Source of the DNA: Candidatus Pacearchaeota archaeon
GTDB lineage: Archaea; Nanobdellota; Nanobdellia; Pacearchaeales; GW2011-AR1
Length of the DNA stretch: 48,944 nt
Direction of reading: 5' to 3'
Assembly (NCBI GenBank): GCA_018304165.1
Contig: JAGVWS010000036.1
Coordinates: forward strand, 1 to 48,944
Part shown: piece after piece, positions 1 to 9,518 of the stretch
Position numbering within the stretch: the stretch's first letter is position 1
How the letters are laid out: each line of letters begins with the position of its first letter
The notes under the pieces: model-generated
Databases searched by the model: none
Seen by the model: the letters and a program-made list of their open reading frames with translations, nothing else
Told to the model about the DNA's origin: nothing
Program-made: the position numbers and the translations under genes

Positions 1-16
1 TATTTTATTACTATCT

Positions 17-225
17 TAATCAATGAAATGACATAAGCATTTTGTTGATTGACTAAATTTATTTTCAAGTTTTGACGTTTAAATGAATATTATTATATTA
101 ATTAATAAAATGACATAAGCATTTTGTTAATTGGCTATTTTTATTTTAATATTAGTTTTTATTGGTTTATTACTATCCTAACCTGTGCAGTTATCCATCA
201 TGAAATGATATAGGCATTAAAGGGA
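17..225. repeat. Imperfect direct repeats in AT-rich non-coding DNA (core aatgacataagcattttgtt, with a third degenerate copy)
   Basis: caatgaaatgacataagcattttgttgattg and ttaataaaatgacataagcattttgttaattg are near-identical; catcatgaaatgatataggcatt is a third partial copy. ttactatc(t/c)taa precedes copies 1 and 3. Confidence 0.65.
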
Positions 226-310
226 AAGTTATAATATCATTATAAATGTTTTGTCACACAAATGCTTATAACAAAGATAATCTTTATTTTATTATGGGAG
301 GCAGAATAAG

Positions 311-814
311 ATGGCAGTTGACAGGGAAAAACTTGTGAGGCTGTTAAGTGAAGGAAGTGGGATCAGGGCAAGAAACACAACTCCCCAATGATTATATAGC
401 GGCTCTTCTGAAGTCCAGTTATCTTCGGATTCATTTGTTTATCTGGAAGAGATAAGAAATTTTTATGGAATCCTGACGGGGTATCAATTGGCTTACTGCC
501 TGGTTAATGATTCCCTTCCTAGTGAATTAGACAATAGCAGGAAAAGGGAGATAGCAGACAAATTCTTAGATGGAATAGGGCAGCCCATAGTTGTAAAATC
601 TAGTGTTGAAATAAGCCACCCTTACGTAAGGAAAGTTCGCAAATACAGCTGGAATGAAGCAATTGATAAGGATTGGTCTGATGAAAGGCACAGATTTCAG
701 ATGAATAAGAAAGCATTATGGGTGATGGTTGAATTTTCGGAAAAAGAACCGGAGAAAATAGTGCCGTATATCATGCCCTTCAGGAGGACTGCGGAGGGGT
801 TTTCTTTAAAATAA
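311..814 (+). pseudogene. Hypothetical protein interrupted by an in-frame TGA (389-391)
   Basis: ATG at 311 after gggagg; MAVDREKLVRLLSEGSGIRARNTTPQ*LYSGSSEVQLSSDSFVYLEEIRNFYGILTGYQLAYCLVND... runs in the same frame into the 488-814 ORF. Confidence 0.6.
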
Positions 815-871
815 GGCTGGCAGTTGTTTTTCAGAAAGAAGATTTATAACCTTTGATGACAGCTAATTTTA

Positions 872-1203
872 ATGCAGGATTATTCTGAGGAACTAAGAGG
901 TTTAATAGAAAGATATAAAGTTAATGGTTTTGAATATGGCAAGCCAGTGGACTATCTGGAGTTTAGGAACGGCTGCCCGATATTGAGGAGCTGGAAAGAG
1001 ACTTGTTAGAGCTTAAAAACTTAAGATTTACTGAGAGACAATTGAGAGATGGAGATAAGAGGTATAAAACTTATCATGTTTATAGCGGTAATACTGGAAG
1101 GGTCTATGTAATAACTTTTACAGATAAAATAAGGATAATTACTATCTACCCCTTAGGGAAGAGCACAATGAGGAGGTATAAGAGGGCAAAGCTTCAAAAC
1201 TGA
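872..1203 (+). pseudogene. Small protein with a probable frameshift near 960-966 (C-terminal half resembles a RelE/PBECR-like toxin)
   Basis: Frame 2 reads MQDYSEELRGLIERYKVNGFEYGKPVDYLEF..., then frame 1 continues ERLPDIEELERDLLELKNLRFTERQLRDGDKRYKTYHVYSGNTGRVYVITFTDKIRIITIYPLG... Confidence 0.5.
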
Positions 1204-1273
1204 AAGTTTTGAGGCCTCAGGATGTCTTAGATACATCCCAAAGGCTTAAAAAATAGCAACCCTTAAGATTATT

Positions 1274-1630
1274 ATGGAAATAAAATTTCATTACATCTTA
1301 CAGGACGATGTATTCACAGTTTATACAGGCATCCCCCCGACAGAAACTATAGAATTTAGTGATTTCATGAATATTGACATAAGTAAAGATAAGGGAATTG
1401 TCGGCTTTGAGATTTTTGATGCCTTAGAATTTTTAAGAAAACAGGACTATGGGCTGTCAGAATCTTTTTTATCAAATCTTAGAAGCGTTAATTTTGAGTA
1501 TGACGACTGGAGAAATACTTGGTTTATTAAGCTGGAATTAACAGATAATAACAATCAGACTATAACCTTAAAGCTTCCGCCCCTGAAGAAATCCGAGTAT
1601 GTTTCTCCATTAATCGCAAGCCTTGCGTGA
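1274..1630 (+). CDS. DUF2283-like protein (possible antitoxin-type)
   Basis: DKGIVGFEIFDALEFL resembles the DUF2283 'G.VVGIEILDA' signature. Confidence 0.4.
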   Translation: MEIKFHYILQDDVFTVYTGIPPTETIEFSDFMNIDISKDKGIVGFEIFDALEFLRKQDYGLSESFLSNLRSVNFEYDDWRNTWFIKLELTDNNNQTITLKLPPLKKSEYVSPLIASLA

Positions 1631-1701
1631 AGAATTAGATATTCTTGATGTGAAGCTGAAGGGAGAGAGAAGAGTCTGTGGGAAGAAGTAAGAATTTACT
1701 C

Positions 1702-2529
1702 TCATGGTTTAACTAACAATACCCTGCTATTCCATCCTTTATGAAGAGGGTTATACATGAAAGCACAATTATAAGAGTTTATTGAAAAACCTTCAATATC
1801 TGATGAACCGCCCATACTGCTTACAGAAAGTTCTGCCAAACCATAATCATACCCTCCCGTATTAAAATACCTATTACCTTCTTTTCTTAGTCTTACAGGA
1901 ATCCCCGTTTTTTCGTCAATATCCTCTGAGAAAAAATTATTATCCTCTTCATTGAAAATGGGGGCATGTACAAATTCAGCATCATCGTTTAATTTGAAGG
2001 CTAGTCCTTCGTAAGGAGAATTAGTGTCCTCTTCTAGCTCTAAACTAGACAAGGGAATCACTACAGGAAACTTAATATCTCTACTTCTTTCTCTTAACTG
2101 TTTTGTTAAATAAATCTCCATAAATTTGTTAGACTCTTTATCAAAAGATTCTTCGCCTTTTCTCAGAACAAGAGAGGTTGTTATATTGTGGAGTAGAAGT
2201 TCCTCCCTAAAATATTTTATTCTTAGTGCTTTCTCTAAGTCTGCTTGAGTAGCCGTCCTCAATCCCGTTTTTCTTTGTCTGAGTATTTGGTTAACTGCTG
2301 CTAGAAAGAAGGCAGTAGATTTTTCTAAAATTGGGTAGTGCAGCCTATCGATATACTCACGGGTCTTGCTATATGCATCGCTCCATCTATCTCTCAAGAG
2401 TTCATATTTACCAAATCTTCTCTGAACCTCTTCATAAATCTCTTTAGCCAACTGTCCAAAAAGTATTCTAGCTTGAGGATAGTCCTGATTTAAGGCAATT
2501 CCACTAAAGCTTCTAAAGTTATCCTGCAT
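1702..2529 (-). CDS. Hypothetical protein, 275 aa
   Basis: Long ORF with no recognised domain. Confidence 0.6.
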   Translation of the reverse strand: MQDNFRSFSGIALNQDYPQARILFGQLAKEIYEEVQRRFGKYELLRDRWSDAYSKTREYIDRLHYPILEKSTAFFLAAVNQILRQRKTGLRTATQADLEKALRIKYFREELLLHNITTSLVLRKGEESFDKESNKFMEIYLTKQLRERSRDIKFPVVIPLSSLELEEDTNSPYEGLAFKLNDDAEFVHAPIFNEEDNNFFSEDIDEKTGIPVRLRKEGNRYFNTGGYDYGLAELSVSSMGGSSDIEGFSINSYNCAFMYNPLHKGWNSRVLLVKP

Positions 2530-2644
2530 TCTAAATTTGAATATATTTAGTTATTACAATTTAATCTTCATGCTATATTAAAGTTATGATTTAAAATTTA
2601 ATGAAAACCGATAGATTTAAATATTTATAGCACTTTTCATTAAA

Positions 2645-3631
2645 ATGATTATGGAGTTAGATGCTAAGGATCGGAGAATACTCTACGAACTGGATAAGAA
2701 TGCTCGTCAGCCGCTTTCTAGAATTGCTAAGAAAGTTCTTCTTAATAGAGAAAGTGTTCTTTATCGCATCAAAAAGCTTTTTGATAAAGGAATAGTCAGG
2801 AATTATCTGACCGTTATTAATACATCTATGCTTGGCTTTACTCATTATAAAATTTATATCAAGTTTCAGAACATTAATGAGAACCAGGAAAAGCGCTTTA
2901 TTTCTGATTTGACAAATAATCCCCATATCACTTGGGTGGCTAGTTGTGATGGAAGTTACTCTCTAATATTTGCTATTAAGGCTAGAACAATCACTGAATT
3001 AAATGACCTGCTAAAAGTTATAAACAATTCTTATTGGAAATTTATTAAAGAACAGCATATTACTACTATCATTAACGCTAATCATTATTACCGCGATTAT
3101 TTGTTGAATAAGAGCGGGACTACTGAAAGGAAGATAAATTGGGGTGGAAATCCAAAAAATATCGAACTTGATAAAATAAATATTGAAGTCCTTGATCAAT
3201 TATCAAAAAATAGCCGTGTAACATCGGTAGAGATAGCTTCTAAACTTGGTATTTCTGCTGACGCCGTCGTTAATAGAATCAAAAAACTCCAGAATGAAGG
3301 TATTATCCAGAATTATATGTTATGGCCGAATGTCTCTTTACTTGAAGGCTTTTATTATAAAGTCCTTGTAAAGACCCATAGTGTTAACACCGATGATGAA
3401 AAAAGACTTAAAGATTATTGTAGGAATAACCCAAATATTGTTTATGCTCTTTCCTGCCTGGGAGATTGGCAGTTCGAAATGGATTTAGAGGTTAAAAACA
3501 TTTCGGAGTTTAGGGAAATAATAAGAGATTTTAGTAATAAGTTTAATTATATCTTATCTGATTGTACTATTCTTAGCATTTATATGGAATACAAATTTAG
3601 GTTCTTTGAAAAGAATATATTAAAGACGTGA
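2645..3631 (+). CDS. Lrp/AsnC-family transcriptional regulator with duplicated HTH/RAM architecture
   Basis: Two 'LD..IL..L..NAR.....IA......S...V..RI..L...GII..Y' HTH units (residues about 5-60 and 178-235). Confidence 0.85.
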   Translation: MIMELDAKDRRILYELDKNARQPLSRIAKKVLLNRESVLYRIKKLFDKGIVRNYLTVINTSMLGFTHYKIYIKFQNINENQEKRFISDLTNNPHITWVASCDGSYSLIFAIKARTITELNDLLKVINNSYWKFIKEQHITTIINANHYYRDYLLNKSGTTERKINWGGNPKNIELDKINIEVLDQLSKNSRVTSVEIASKLGISADAVVNRIKKLQNEGIIQNYMLWPNVSLLEGFYYKVLVKTHSVNTDDEKRLKDYCRNNPNIVYALSCLGDWQFEMDLEVKNISEFREIIRDFSNKFNYILSDCTILSIYMEYKFRFFEKNILKT

Positions 3632-3719
3632 CTTAACCATCAAAGAAAGATCAATAAAAATCCTAGCCGCAACAAGCTGCAGAGTATAAACTTATTTTGA
3701 CCAATAAAGAAGATTGAGC

Positions 3720-4121
3720 TCACTTCAACAACAATTCTATCTTCTTGGGGTCTTTCTTTATTTCCTTTACAATTGCTGCCGGACCGATGAGTGTTATAAC
3801 GCCCCTGTCTCCTACTAATGCCTTTGCAAGGTTTTCCTTCATCCTGTCCATTACTGACTCATTTCTCGTGCTTCCGGATATGACTGCTATTTCAACGCCC
3901 TTGAAATTCTTAACCCTTCCGACGAGGGCCATGGTGCTTTGTATCAGGCTTGTCTCTTCTTCAGGGGTCAGCCGCCCCTGTATTATTAATATTCTGTTCT
4001 CTAAGCATAAATCCAGTATCCTCCTTATCTTGCTGACGCTGCTTAGATTAGCGATTTCCCCATAAGGAATAAAGCTCAGAGTTACATTGCCCCTTGATGT
4101 TCTTATGCTCTTTCTCTTCAT
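3720..4121 (-). CDS. DUF2073-family archaeal protein
   Basis: Sequence pattern LSFIPYGEIANLSSVSKIRRILDLCLENRILIIQGRLTPEEETSLIQSTMALV; adjacent to an Era-like GTPase as in other archaea. Confidence 0.75.
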   Translation of the reverse strand: MKRKSIRTSRGNVTLSFIPYGEIANLSSVSKIRRILDLCLENRILIIQGRLTPEEETSLIQSTMALVGRVKNFKGVEIAVISGSTRNESVMDRMKENLAKALVGDRGVITLIGPAAIVKEIKKDPKKIELLLK

Positions 4122-4693
4122 CTTCTGCTGCCCCTATTTTTTATATCTCTCCATAACTTTATGTTCCAAAGATAGACTAAAATTATCACTCCGATTAAAA
4201 GAATTACATAGAGGATATTAGTGGAATCAGAATAATTTCTGCCATATTTCCAATTTCCCATCATGTTTATATACGGGTTTTGTTCACCCATCATATTCAT
4301 CATTCCCATCATGCCTCCCATGCCTCCAGAGCTCATCATTCCGCCAGCATTTTCATTGCAGTAAAGCGTTTTTGCCATATTGATGTGCGCCTGTTTTAAG
4401 CTTTCTGAGCCTTCTCCGCCCATCATTTTATCCATGAGCTCGTGTGATTCTCCAGAATGCATTTGCTCCATGTAATACTCTCCGAGCATTTCCAATTGAG
4501 AGTCTGACAGATTCTCGCAGCTAATTTCTGAATCAATAATGCTCTTGGCATCATTCATTTCCTGTTCCGTAAGGGCATTAGCTAAACCTAAACCAAGGCC
4601 CAGCAGCAGAATAACAGTCATTACAATTATATTATCTTTCATTACTGCGACTCTTATCCTCCCTTTATTTATTCTCATGGTTTTGTTGTTCAC
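4118..4693 (-). CDS. Membrane-anchored, Met-rich putative extracytoplasmic protein
   Basis: N-terminal and C-terminal TM segments; GGMMSSGGMGGMMGMMNMMG Met-rich stretch; overlaps the next gene by ATGA. Confidence 0.65.
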   Translation of the reverse strand: MNNKTMRINKGRIRVAVMKDNIIVMTVILLLGLGLGLANALTEQEMNDAKSIIDSEISCENLSDSQLEMLGEYYMEQMHSGESHELMDKMMGGEGSESLKQAHINMAKTLYCNENAGGMMSSGGMGGMMGMMNMMGEQNPYINMMGNWKYGRNYSDSTNILYVILLIGVIILVYLWNIKLWRDIKNRGSRR

Positions 4694-4705
4694 AGATTCA
4701 AGCTT

Positions 4706-5350
4706 CTACCCCGCTTTCTTGGCGAGCCTGAAAAGCATCTCATAAAATTCTTTCATGTTCTTCCCGCTCTTGGCACTTATTCCGACAACATCATATTCCG
4801 GAAATGCCGACTGGATTCTTCTGATGTCTGACTTTCTAAGGTCCATTTTGTTTCCTGCTATCAGCACAGGAATCTTTCGTGCAATGAGATTTCCAATGAT
4901 TGTAATGTTAACCTGCGAGTAAGGATTCTGCGTTGAATCAAGGACAACTATTACTATATCAACGTCATCAAGCCACTTTATAGCTTCAACAACTCCCTGA
5001 GTGGCTTCCTTTGCCCTCTTCTGAGACTCTTTCTTTCCAAGCCCGTATTTTAAGAAATCCTCGTAGTCAATCTTAGTTGCTATGCCAGGAGTGTCAATAA
5101 GCTTCAATGTCAGCTTCCTGCTGTTGTATTCTATCTCAACCTTTTCCCTTATCTGGACGCTTCTTGTTTCATGGGGGATTCTGCTCACGCTTCCCATCTC
5201 CTCGCCGGTCCAGTCCTTGCAGATGCGGTTTGCGAGCGAGGTTTTTCCGGCGTTCGGCGGTCCGTAAAAGCCAAGGCTTAATTCTTTCTTTGCCCTGAAT
5301 AAAGCAGAAAATGCCCTTCCAAAAAACCTTTTTATCAGATTAATCACCAT
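4706..5350 (-). CDS. Era/Der-like small GTPase
   Basis: G1 GPPNAGKTS, G3 DTPG, G4 NKMD, G5 SAK. Confidence 0.85.
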   Translation of the reverse strand: MVINLIKRFFGRAFSALFRAKKELSLGFYGPPNAGKTSLANRICKDWTGEEMGSVSRIPHETRSVQIREKVEIEYNSRKLTLKLIDTPGIATKIDYEDFLKYGLGKKESQKRAKEATQGVVEAIKWLDDVDIVIVVLDSTQNPYSQVNITIIGNLIARKIPVLIAGNKMDLRKSDIRRIQSAFPEYDVVGISAKSGKNMKEFYEMLFRLAKKAG

Positions 5351-5592
5351 AAACGCATCACCCTTTTTTAAATTATTCGTTAATCCTCTTATTTAATATG
5401 ATTAACTTATTATTAAGCATCACCATTTTTTGATATGAATTACAAAACTTACGATTGTTTATAAAGTTTTACTTGATCATAGCTTCACTTGAATAAATCT
5501 AGCCTGTTTAAAAAGTCCTTAAAAACCAAGCATATCTGGGGTTATGGTTCTAGCCGATTTATTGAGCAAGCAATCATTCCAGTTTGTTTCTT

Positions 5593-6126
5593 TCATTTGA
5601 AAACTTCTATGTAATTATTCAGAGTTATTCCGTTTATAATATTATTTGCTAAGTGAGGATTTGATATTTTATTCAGATTTTTATACCAGAATACTTGTAT
5701 CTTTCTTTTAAGTAATTTTTCAAATTTTTCAAGGCTTACTTTCTTCTTTGAAGGTGTTTCTACGTATAAATCAATGTCGCTCTCTTCTGTGTCTTCTCCT
5801 TTTGCAAAAGAGCCAAAAAGAACAATTTTGGGGTTGCTTAATTCATTTTTTAGATATTCTATAAAACCAGATTCATATATCTTTTTTATATTATATAGCT
5901 TTTTTTCCAAGAGATATTTTTCACTGCCTCTATTTGCTGTATAGAAATTAACATTACCTATTTTAATTGTTGTTAAAATGCTTTCTTTTTCTAGTTCTTT
6001 ACAATGTCTTATGACAGAAGGAAGAGGAAGTTTAAGAGTTCTTTCTATCTCTCTTACTCTAAGTTTAGCATTAGGGTTAATAAAGAAATATTCCCTGATA
6101 GTTTTATTGATATCTTTTCTTTTCAT
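5593..6126 (-). CDS. Winged-helix DNA-binding domain fused to a minimal nucleotidyltransferase (MNT) domain
   Basis: N-terminal wHTH; C-terminal LFGSFAKGEDTEESDIDLYVE (GSxAxGx(n)SDIDL) motif. Confidence 0.75.
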   Translation of the reverse strand: MKRKDINKTIREYFFINPNAKLRVREIERTLKLPLPSVIRHCKELEKESILTTIKIGNVNFYTANRGSEKYLLEKKLYNIKKIYESGFIEYLKNELSNPKIVLFGSFAKGEDTEESDIDLYVETPSKKKVSLEKFEKLLKRKIQVFWYKNLNKISNPHLANNIINGITLNNYIEVFK

Positions 6127-6164
6127 TTGATAACTTATAGTATCAATAGATATTTAAAGTTATC
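6127..6164. promoter_or_regulatory. Candidate operator: nested inverted repeats upstream of the wHTH-MNT gene
   Basis: TTGATA-N8-TATCAA (6127-6146) and GATAACTT...AAGTTATC (6129-6136/6157-6164) around a TATA-like ctttaaatat on the minus strand. Confidence 0.45.
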
Positions 6165-6175
6165 GGTTGTGTGAA

Positions 6176-6387
6176 TATCTCCGATGGATAATTATTATAG
6201 CAGCATAAAAACAATATAGCTATTGGAAATAGTTCCATCGTTAGTCAGATACAACATTTATAGCAGGTTCAATCGATGGTAGTTGCTAACAAATGCTAGC
6301 AAACACCTACTCATGCTTGTTAAGCGGATTTACATTATTGGTTGATTCTTTAAATCTTCCTGCTAAATACAGTTTGTATCGGAGATA
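6176..6387. repeat. MITE-like dispersed element, family 1, copy 1 (TIR TATCTCCGAT/ATCGGAGATA)
   Basis: About 212 bp, similar end to end to 41464-41680; perfect 10-bp terminal inverted repeat; non-coding. Confidence 0.7.
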
Positions 6388-6412
6388 CTCTGTGTGATTT
6401 ACACAAAAGTGA

Positions 6413-9178
6413 TTACTTTTCTTCTCCATACTTCTTCATAGCATAATCAATTTGCTCTCCTTTCCATCCTGCTTTCTTTAGGTTTTCCTTAATCTTATCT
6501 TCGCTCATTCCAGCTCCGGATGATTTTGTGATGTAGAGCATTATATTGTCAAAGTCTTTTTTGTTCTTGAACAAATGGCTTCCATAACTGTTTCTGTACC
6601 ACCACATCATTAATATATAAATTATTACTGCGACAATCAGGACAGCCACTATGTAAATTATTGTTCTTGTGTTATTTCTGCAGTCGCTTGGGCAGTTGCT
6701 GTAGTCTTCATCAAGCTCCGGTTCGCAGGCCAGGTTGAAGTTGCACGGCTCAATATTGTTATTTCCCAAGTCCTCTAAATCCAGTTTTGACGGAGATGGA
6801 GCCACAAATATTCTTAAGCTGTCCGGCTCTTCCATTAAGCTCGTGCTACTAGTCAGGAATTCAATGCTCTTTTCAGTTCCTGATGACAGCCCATTTAAAG
6901 ATATTCCGTAGAATCCATCTCCATAGTAAGGAGAATAATTAGATGCAAAGCTCAGGTCGCCCTCATTTATAATTAAGTAAAGAGGCTCAGCATCTTGAGA
7001 TAGGGGGATTATTCTTATTTTATATGCTGTAACCAGGTCATCAACTCCCTCCCCATATCCGGATATAGTCTGGTAGTCAATAAGCACATTTACATTTTCA
7101 TCAGCCCATGCAAGTATAGCTCCTGCAGTTTCGTCAGAGTCCGGATAATTCTGCCCGCTTACTTCTTCAAGGGAAGAAACAATTATTCCATCATCGCTGA
7201 CATCAAGAGGAATTCCTGTAGATTTTGAGCTTGCCTTAATTTCTGAAGGTATGTAGAGCTCTGAAAGGCTAGCCATTATATCAAGGAATGCATCTTCATC
7301 ATTATCATTTATAGCGCCCACGTATGCCTTTTCAAGCTCTGAAATTTCCTTTTCAGAGTTGTTTAAAGATATTCTCTGCTTTATGAAGCCCGACTGCCAC
7401 GAAGGTATTTGGGAGAGCTGGACATTTATCTTGTTGAGATTTTTCTTATAGTCAGCCAGCGTTTTGTTGATTGCATCCTTTGGATTTTGCACATTTATTT
7501 CAAACTCTTTTGAATGAGTATTGCCTTTAGAGTCGGTTATGGCAAGTTTTAAAGTATAATCTCCAATATCCTCATAAGTATGCGATGCGGTATTGGTCTG
7601 AGTTTCCACTTTGCTTGATGTTGTTTCATCTCCGAAGTCCCAGCTGTATGTTATGGAATAGTTGTTCCATATAGAAGGAGTGTTTGCTATTGTTGCTGTA
7701 AACAAAGTTTTTTGGTAAGCAGCTAATGTCATCGGTTTCACAGAAGTAATGAGGGGTATCCTCTTTACTTCTATCTTCTTTGACAATAATTCAGTTCCTT
7801 TGTAAGAAAGTACAAACGTAACATTCCCGTAAGCCTTTGAAACTAAAAACCCCGCCTTGTCTAAATTCAGCTTACTGTACTTTGGAAGGCTTATCTTTGC
7901 AGGAGTTTTTTCGGAATCATAGATTGTTTTTGTCTCAAGCACTCCGACGCTTGTCCTGTACTTTACTGAAGCTTCAAGAAGCTTTACATTTATTGAACTG
8001 TCTGTTTTTATCCTTATTGGTATCACGCAGCCGCTGCCGCCGCTGCAATCCGAATCATACTTTGTTTCTATGTAATCTGTTATATATTGCGCGAGAGTAC
8101 CGGCTCCGCTGTTTCCAGATTCGGAGTAACTTTCCTCGTCAATGTTTATAATTCCCGTATTCCCATACTTTGCTCCCCTGGCGTAGAGTTGGTAGTCTGC
8201 TGCATAATTCTCTGATGGCGGAGTATCAAAGAATCCGCACGCGTTGTTTGTTTCATACTTCGTTTTGTATCCGCTTGACGGCTCTGTTGATGATAAGCAG
8301 GAGTAATGATAACTGATTTTATTATTGGTATAATTTATCCTGCATCTAAATTCTCTTCCTGAATTGCTTGAATTTATCTCTGGCAGTGAGCATGAATCTA
8401 TAAAGTCTCCTCCTTCATCATAGAGCTCCATATTGAGAAGCCCCTCTTCGTAAGCTGCTGCACCTGCATCTTTTTTTACAAACGCTCCAAGCTCAAATGC
8501 GCTTCCCTCAACGAGCCTCACTTTGTTGCAGTACGGAGTTTCCTCTATTTCAGTTTCTGAAGTTGAGCCGGAAGCGCTGAAGCATCCGTATCCGCTATTC
8601 TCATAGGCGCACGAAAAATCCTTTGAATAATTGCTTGCAGTGAATTCAACTATCCCGTCGTCAAGAATATCTATTTTCAGGGGGTTTGAGCAGCTGTCAG
8701 AGTTAGTTCCCTGAATTTTTATCTTAATTCCATTATCTGCTATCCCCCTAAAATTGCCGTCAAGTTTGAAAGAAATTATTTTTTCCTGCGAGTTTAAATT
8801 ATATTCTTTTGTCAGCGCTCCGGAGCCGGAACTTGCGGTATAGTCTGCATTGCAGTCCGAAGGATTGCAGGAGTAATTTATTAAGTTTAAGTCAAGAAGC
8901 TCTTTCAGTGTTGCATTTCCTCCAAAGTTTCCCATAAACAGCGAGTCTATGGGCTCATCAGTAATGCTCAAGTTAATCCATCCGGATATCCTGCTGTCTA
9001 ATGGATAGCTGTCCTTGATGCTGCTGAAAGGATTGCCCTTGATGTAGCTTGCAGGGACTAATTGGACGGTCAGTATTATTAATAATAAAGCAAGGAGGGA
9101 AAAAATTTTCATTTTAATTCCATTATTGCTCAATTTATTAACCCTGATACCGCCAGCCTCTTTTGCCATGCTCTTCAT
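6413..9178 (-). CDS. Large surface protein with PKD domain and C-terminal TM anchor
   Basis: N-terminal hydrophobic segment; YSWDFGDETTSS...HTYEDIGDYTLKLAITDSKG PKD motif; C-terminal TIIYIVAVLIVAVIIYILMMWWYR. Confidence 0.8.
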   Translation of the reverse strand: MKSMAKEAGGIRVNKLSNNGIKMKIFSLLALLLIILTVQLVPASYIKGNPFSSIKDSYPLDSRISGWINLSITDEPIDSLFMGNFGGNATLKELLDLNLINYSCNPSDCNADYTASSGSGALTKEYNLNSQEKIISFKLDGNFRGIADNGIKIKIQGTNSDSCSNPLKIDILDDGIVEFTASNYSKDFSCAYENSGYGCFSASGSTSETEIEETPYCNKVRLVEGSAFELGAFVKKDAGAAAYEEGLLNMELYDEGGDFIDSCSLPEINSSNSGREFRCRINYTNNKISYHYSCLSSTEPSSGYKTKYETNNACGFFDTPPSENYAADYQLYARGAKYGNTGIINIDEESYSESGNSGAGTLAQYITDYIETKYDSDCSGGSGCVIPIRIKTDSSINVKLLEASVKYRTSVGVLETKTIYDSEKTPAKISLPKYSKLNLDKAGFLVSKAYGNVTFVLSYKGTELLSKKIEVKRIPLITSVKPMTLAAYQKTLFTATIANTPSIWNNYSITYSWDFGDETTSSKVETQTNTASHTYEDIGDYTLKLAITDSKGNTHSKEFEINVQNPKDAINKTLADYKKNLNKINVQLSQIPSWQSGFIKQRISLNNSEKEISELEKAYVGAINDNDEDAFLDIMASLSELYIPSEIKASSKSTGIPLDVSDDGIIVSSLEEVSGQNYPDSDETAGAILAWADENVNVLIDYQTISGYGEGVDDLVTAYKIRIIPLSQDAEPLYLIINEGDLSFASNYSPYYGDGFYGISLNGLSSGTEKSIEFLTSSTSLMEEPDSLRIFVAPSPSKLDLEDLGNNNIEPCNFNLACEPELDEDYSNCPSDCRNNTRTIIYIVAVLIVAVIIYILMMWWYRNSYGSHLFKNKKDFDNIMLYITKSSGAGMSEDKIKENLKKAGWKGEQIDYAMKKYGEEK

Positions 9179-9189
9179 ATTAGTAGATT

Positions 9190-9518
9190 ACCTCATTAAT
9201 TCTCATAACTAATTTAGCTTTCATATCGTCAGCTTTACTACCTCATTAATTCTCATATTTTTATAATTAATTCTCATAACTAATTTAGCTTTTATATCGT
9301 CAGCTTTACTACCTCATTAATTATTATTCATCATCCTCTTTATTTTATTATTATCACAGCTAATTTAACTTTTATATCATCATCTTTGTTCCATTATTAT
9401 CCTATTATAATTACTTTTATAATTAATTCTCATAACTAATTTAGCTTTCATATCGTCAGCCTCTTTATTTCATCATCATCTTTGTTCAATTATTATCTTA
9501 TTATAACTACTTTTATAA
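9190..9518. repeat. Degenerate tandem repeat, period about 71-80 bp, about 4 copies
   Basis: Unit TTAATTCTCATAACTAATTTAGCTTT(C/T)ATATCGTCAGC recurs near 9200, 9271, 9351 (degenerate) and 9427. Confidence 0.7.

Noticed and set aside
311-814. Selenocysteine or alternative genetic code explanation for the TGA
   Set aside because: No visible SECIS-like support, and TGA terminates other confident genes in the window.
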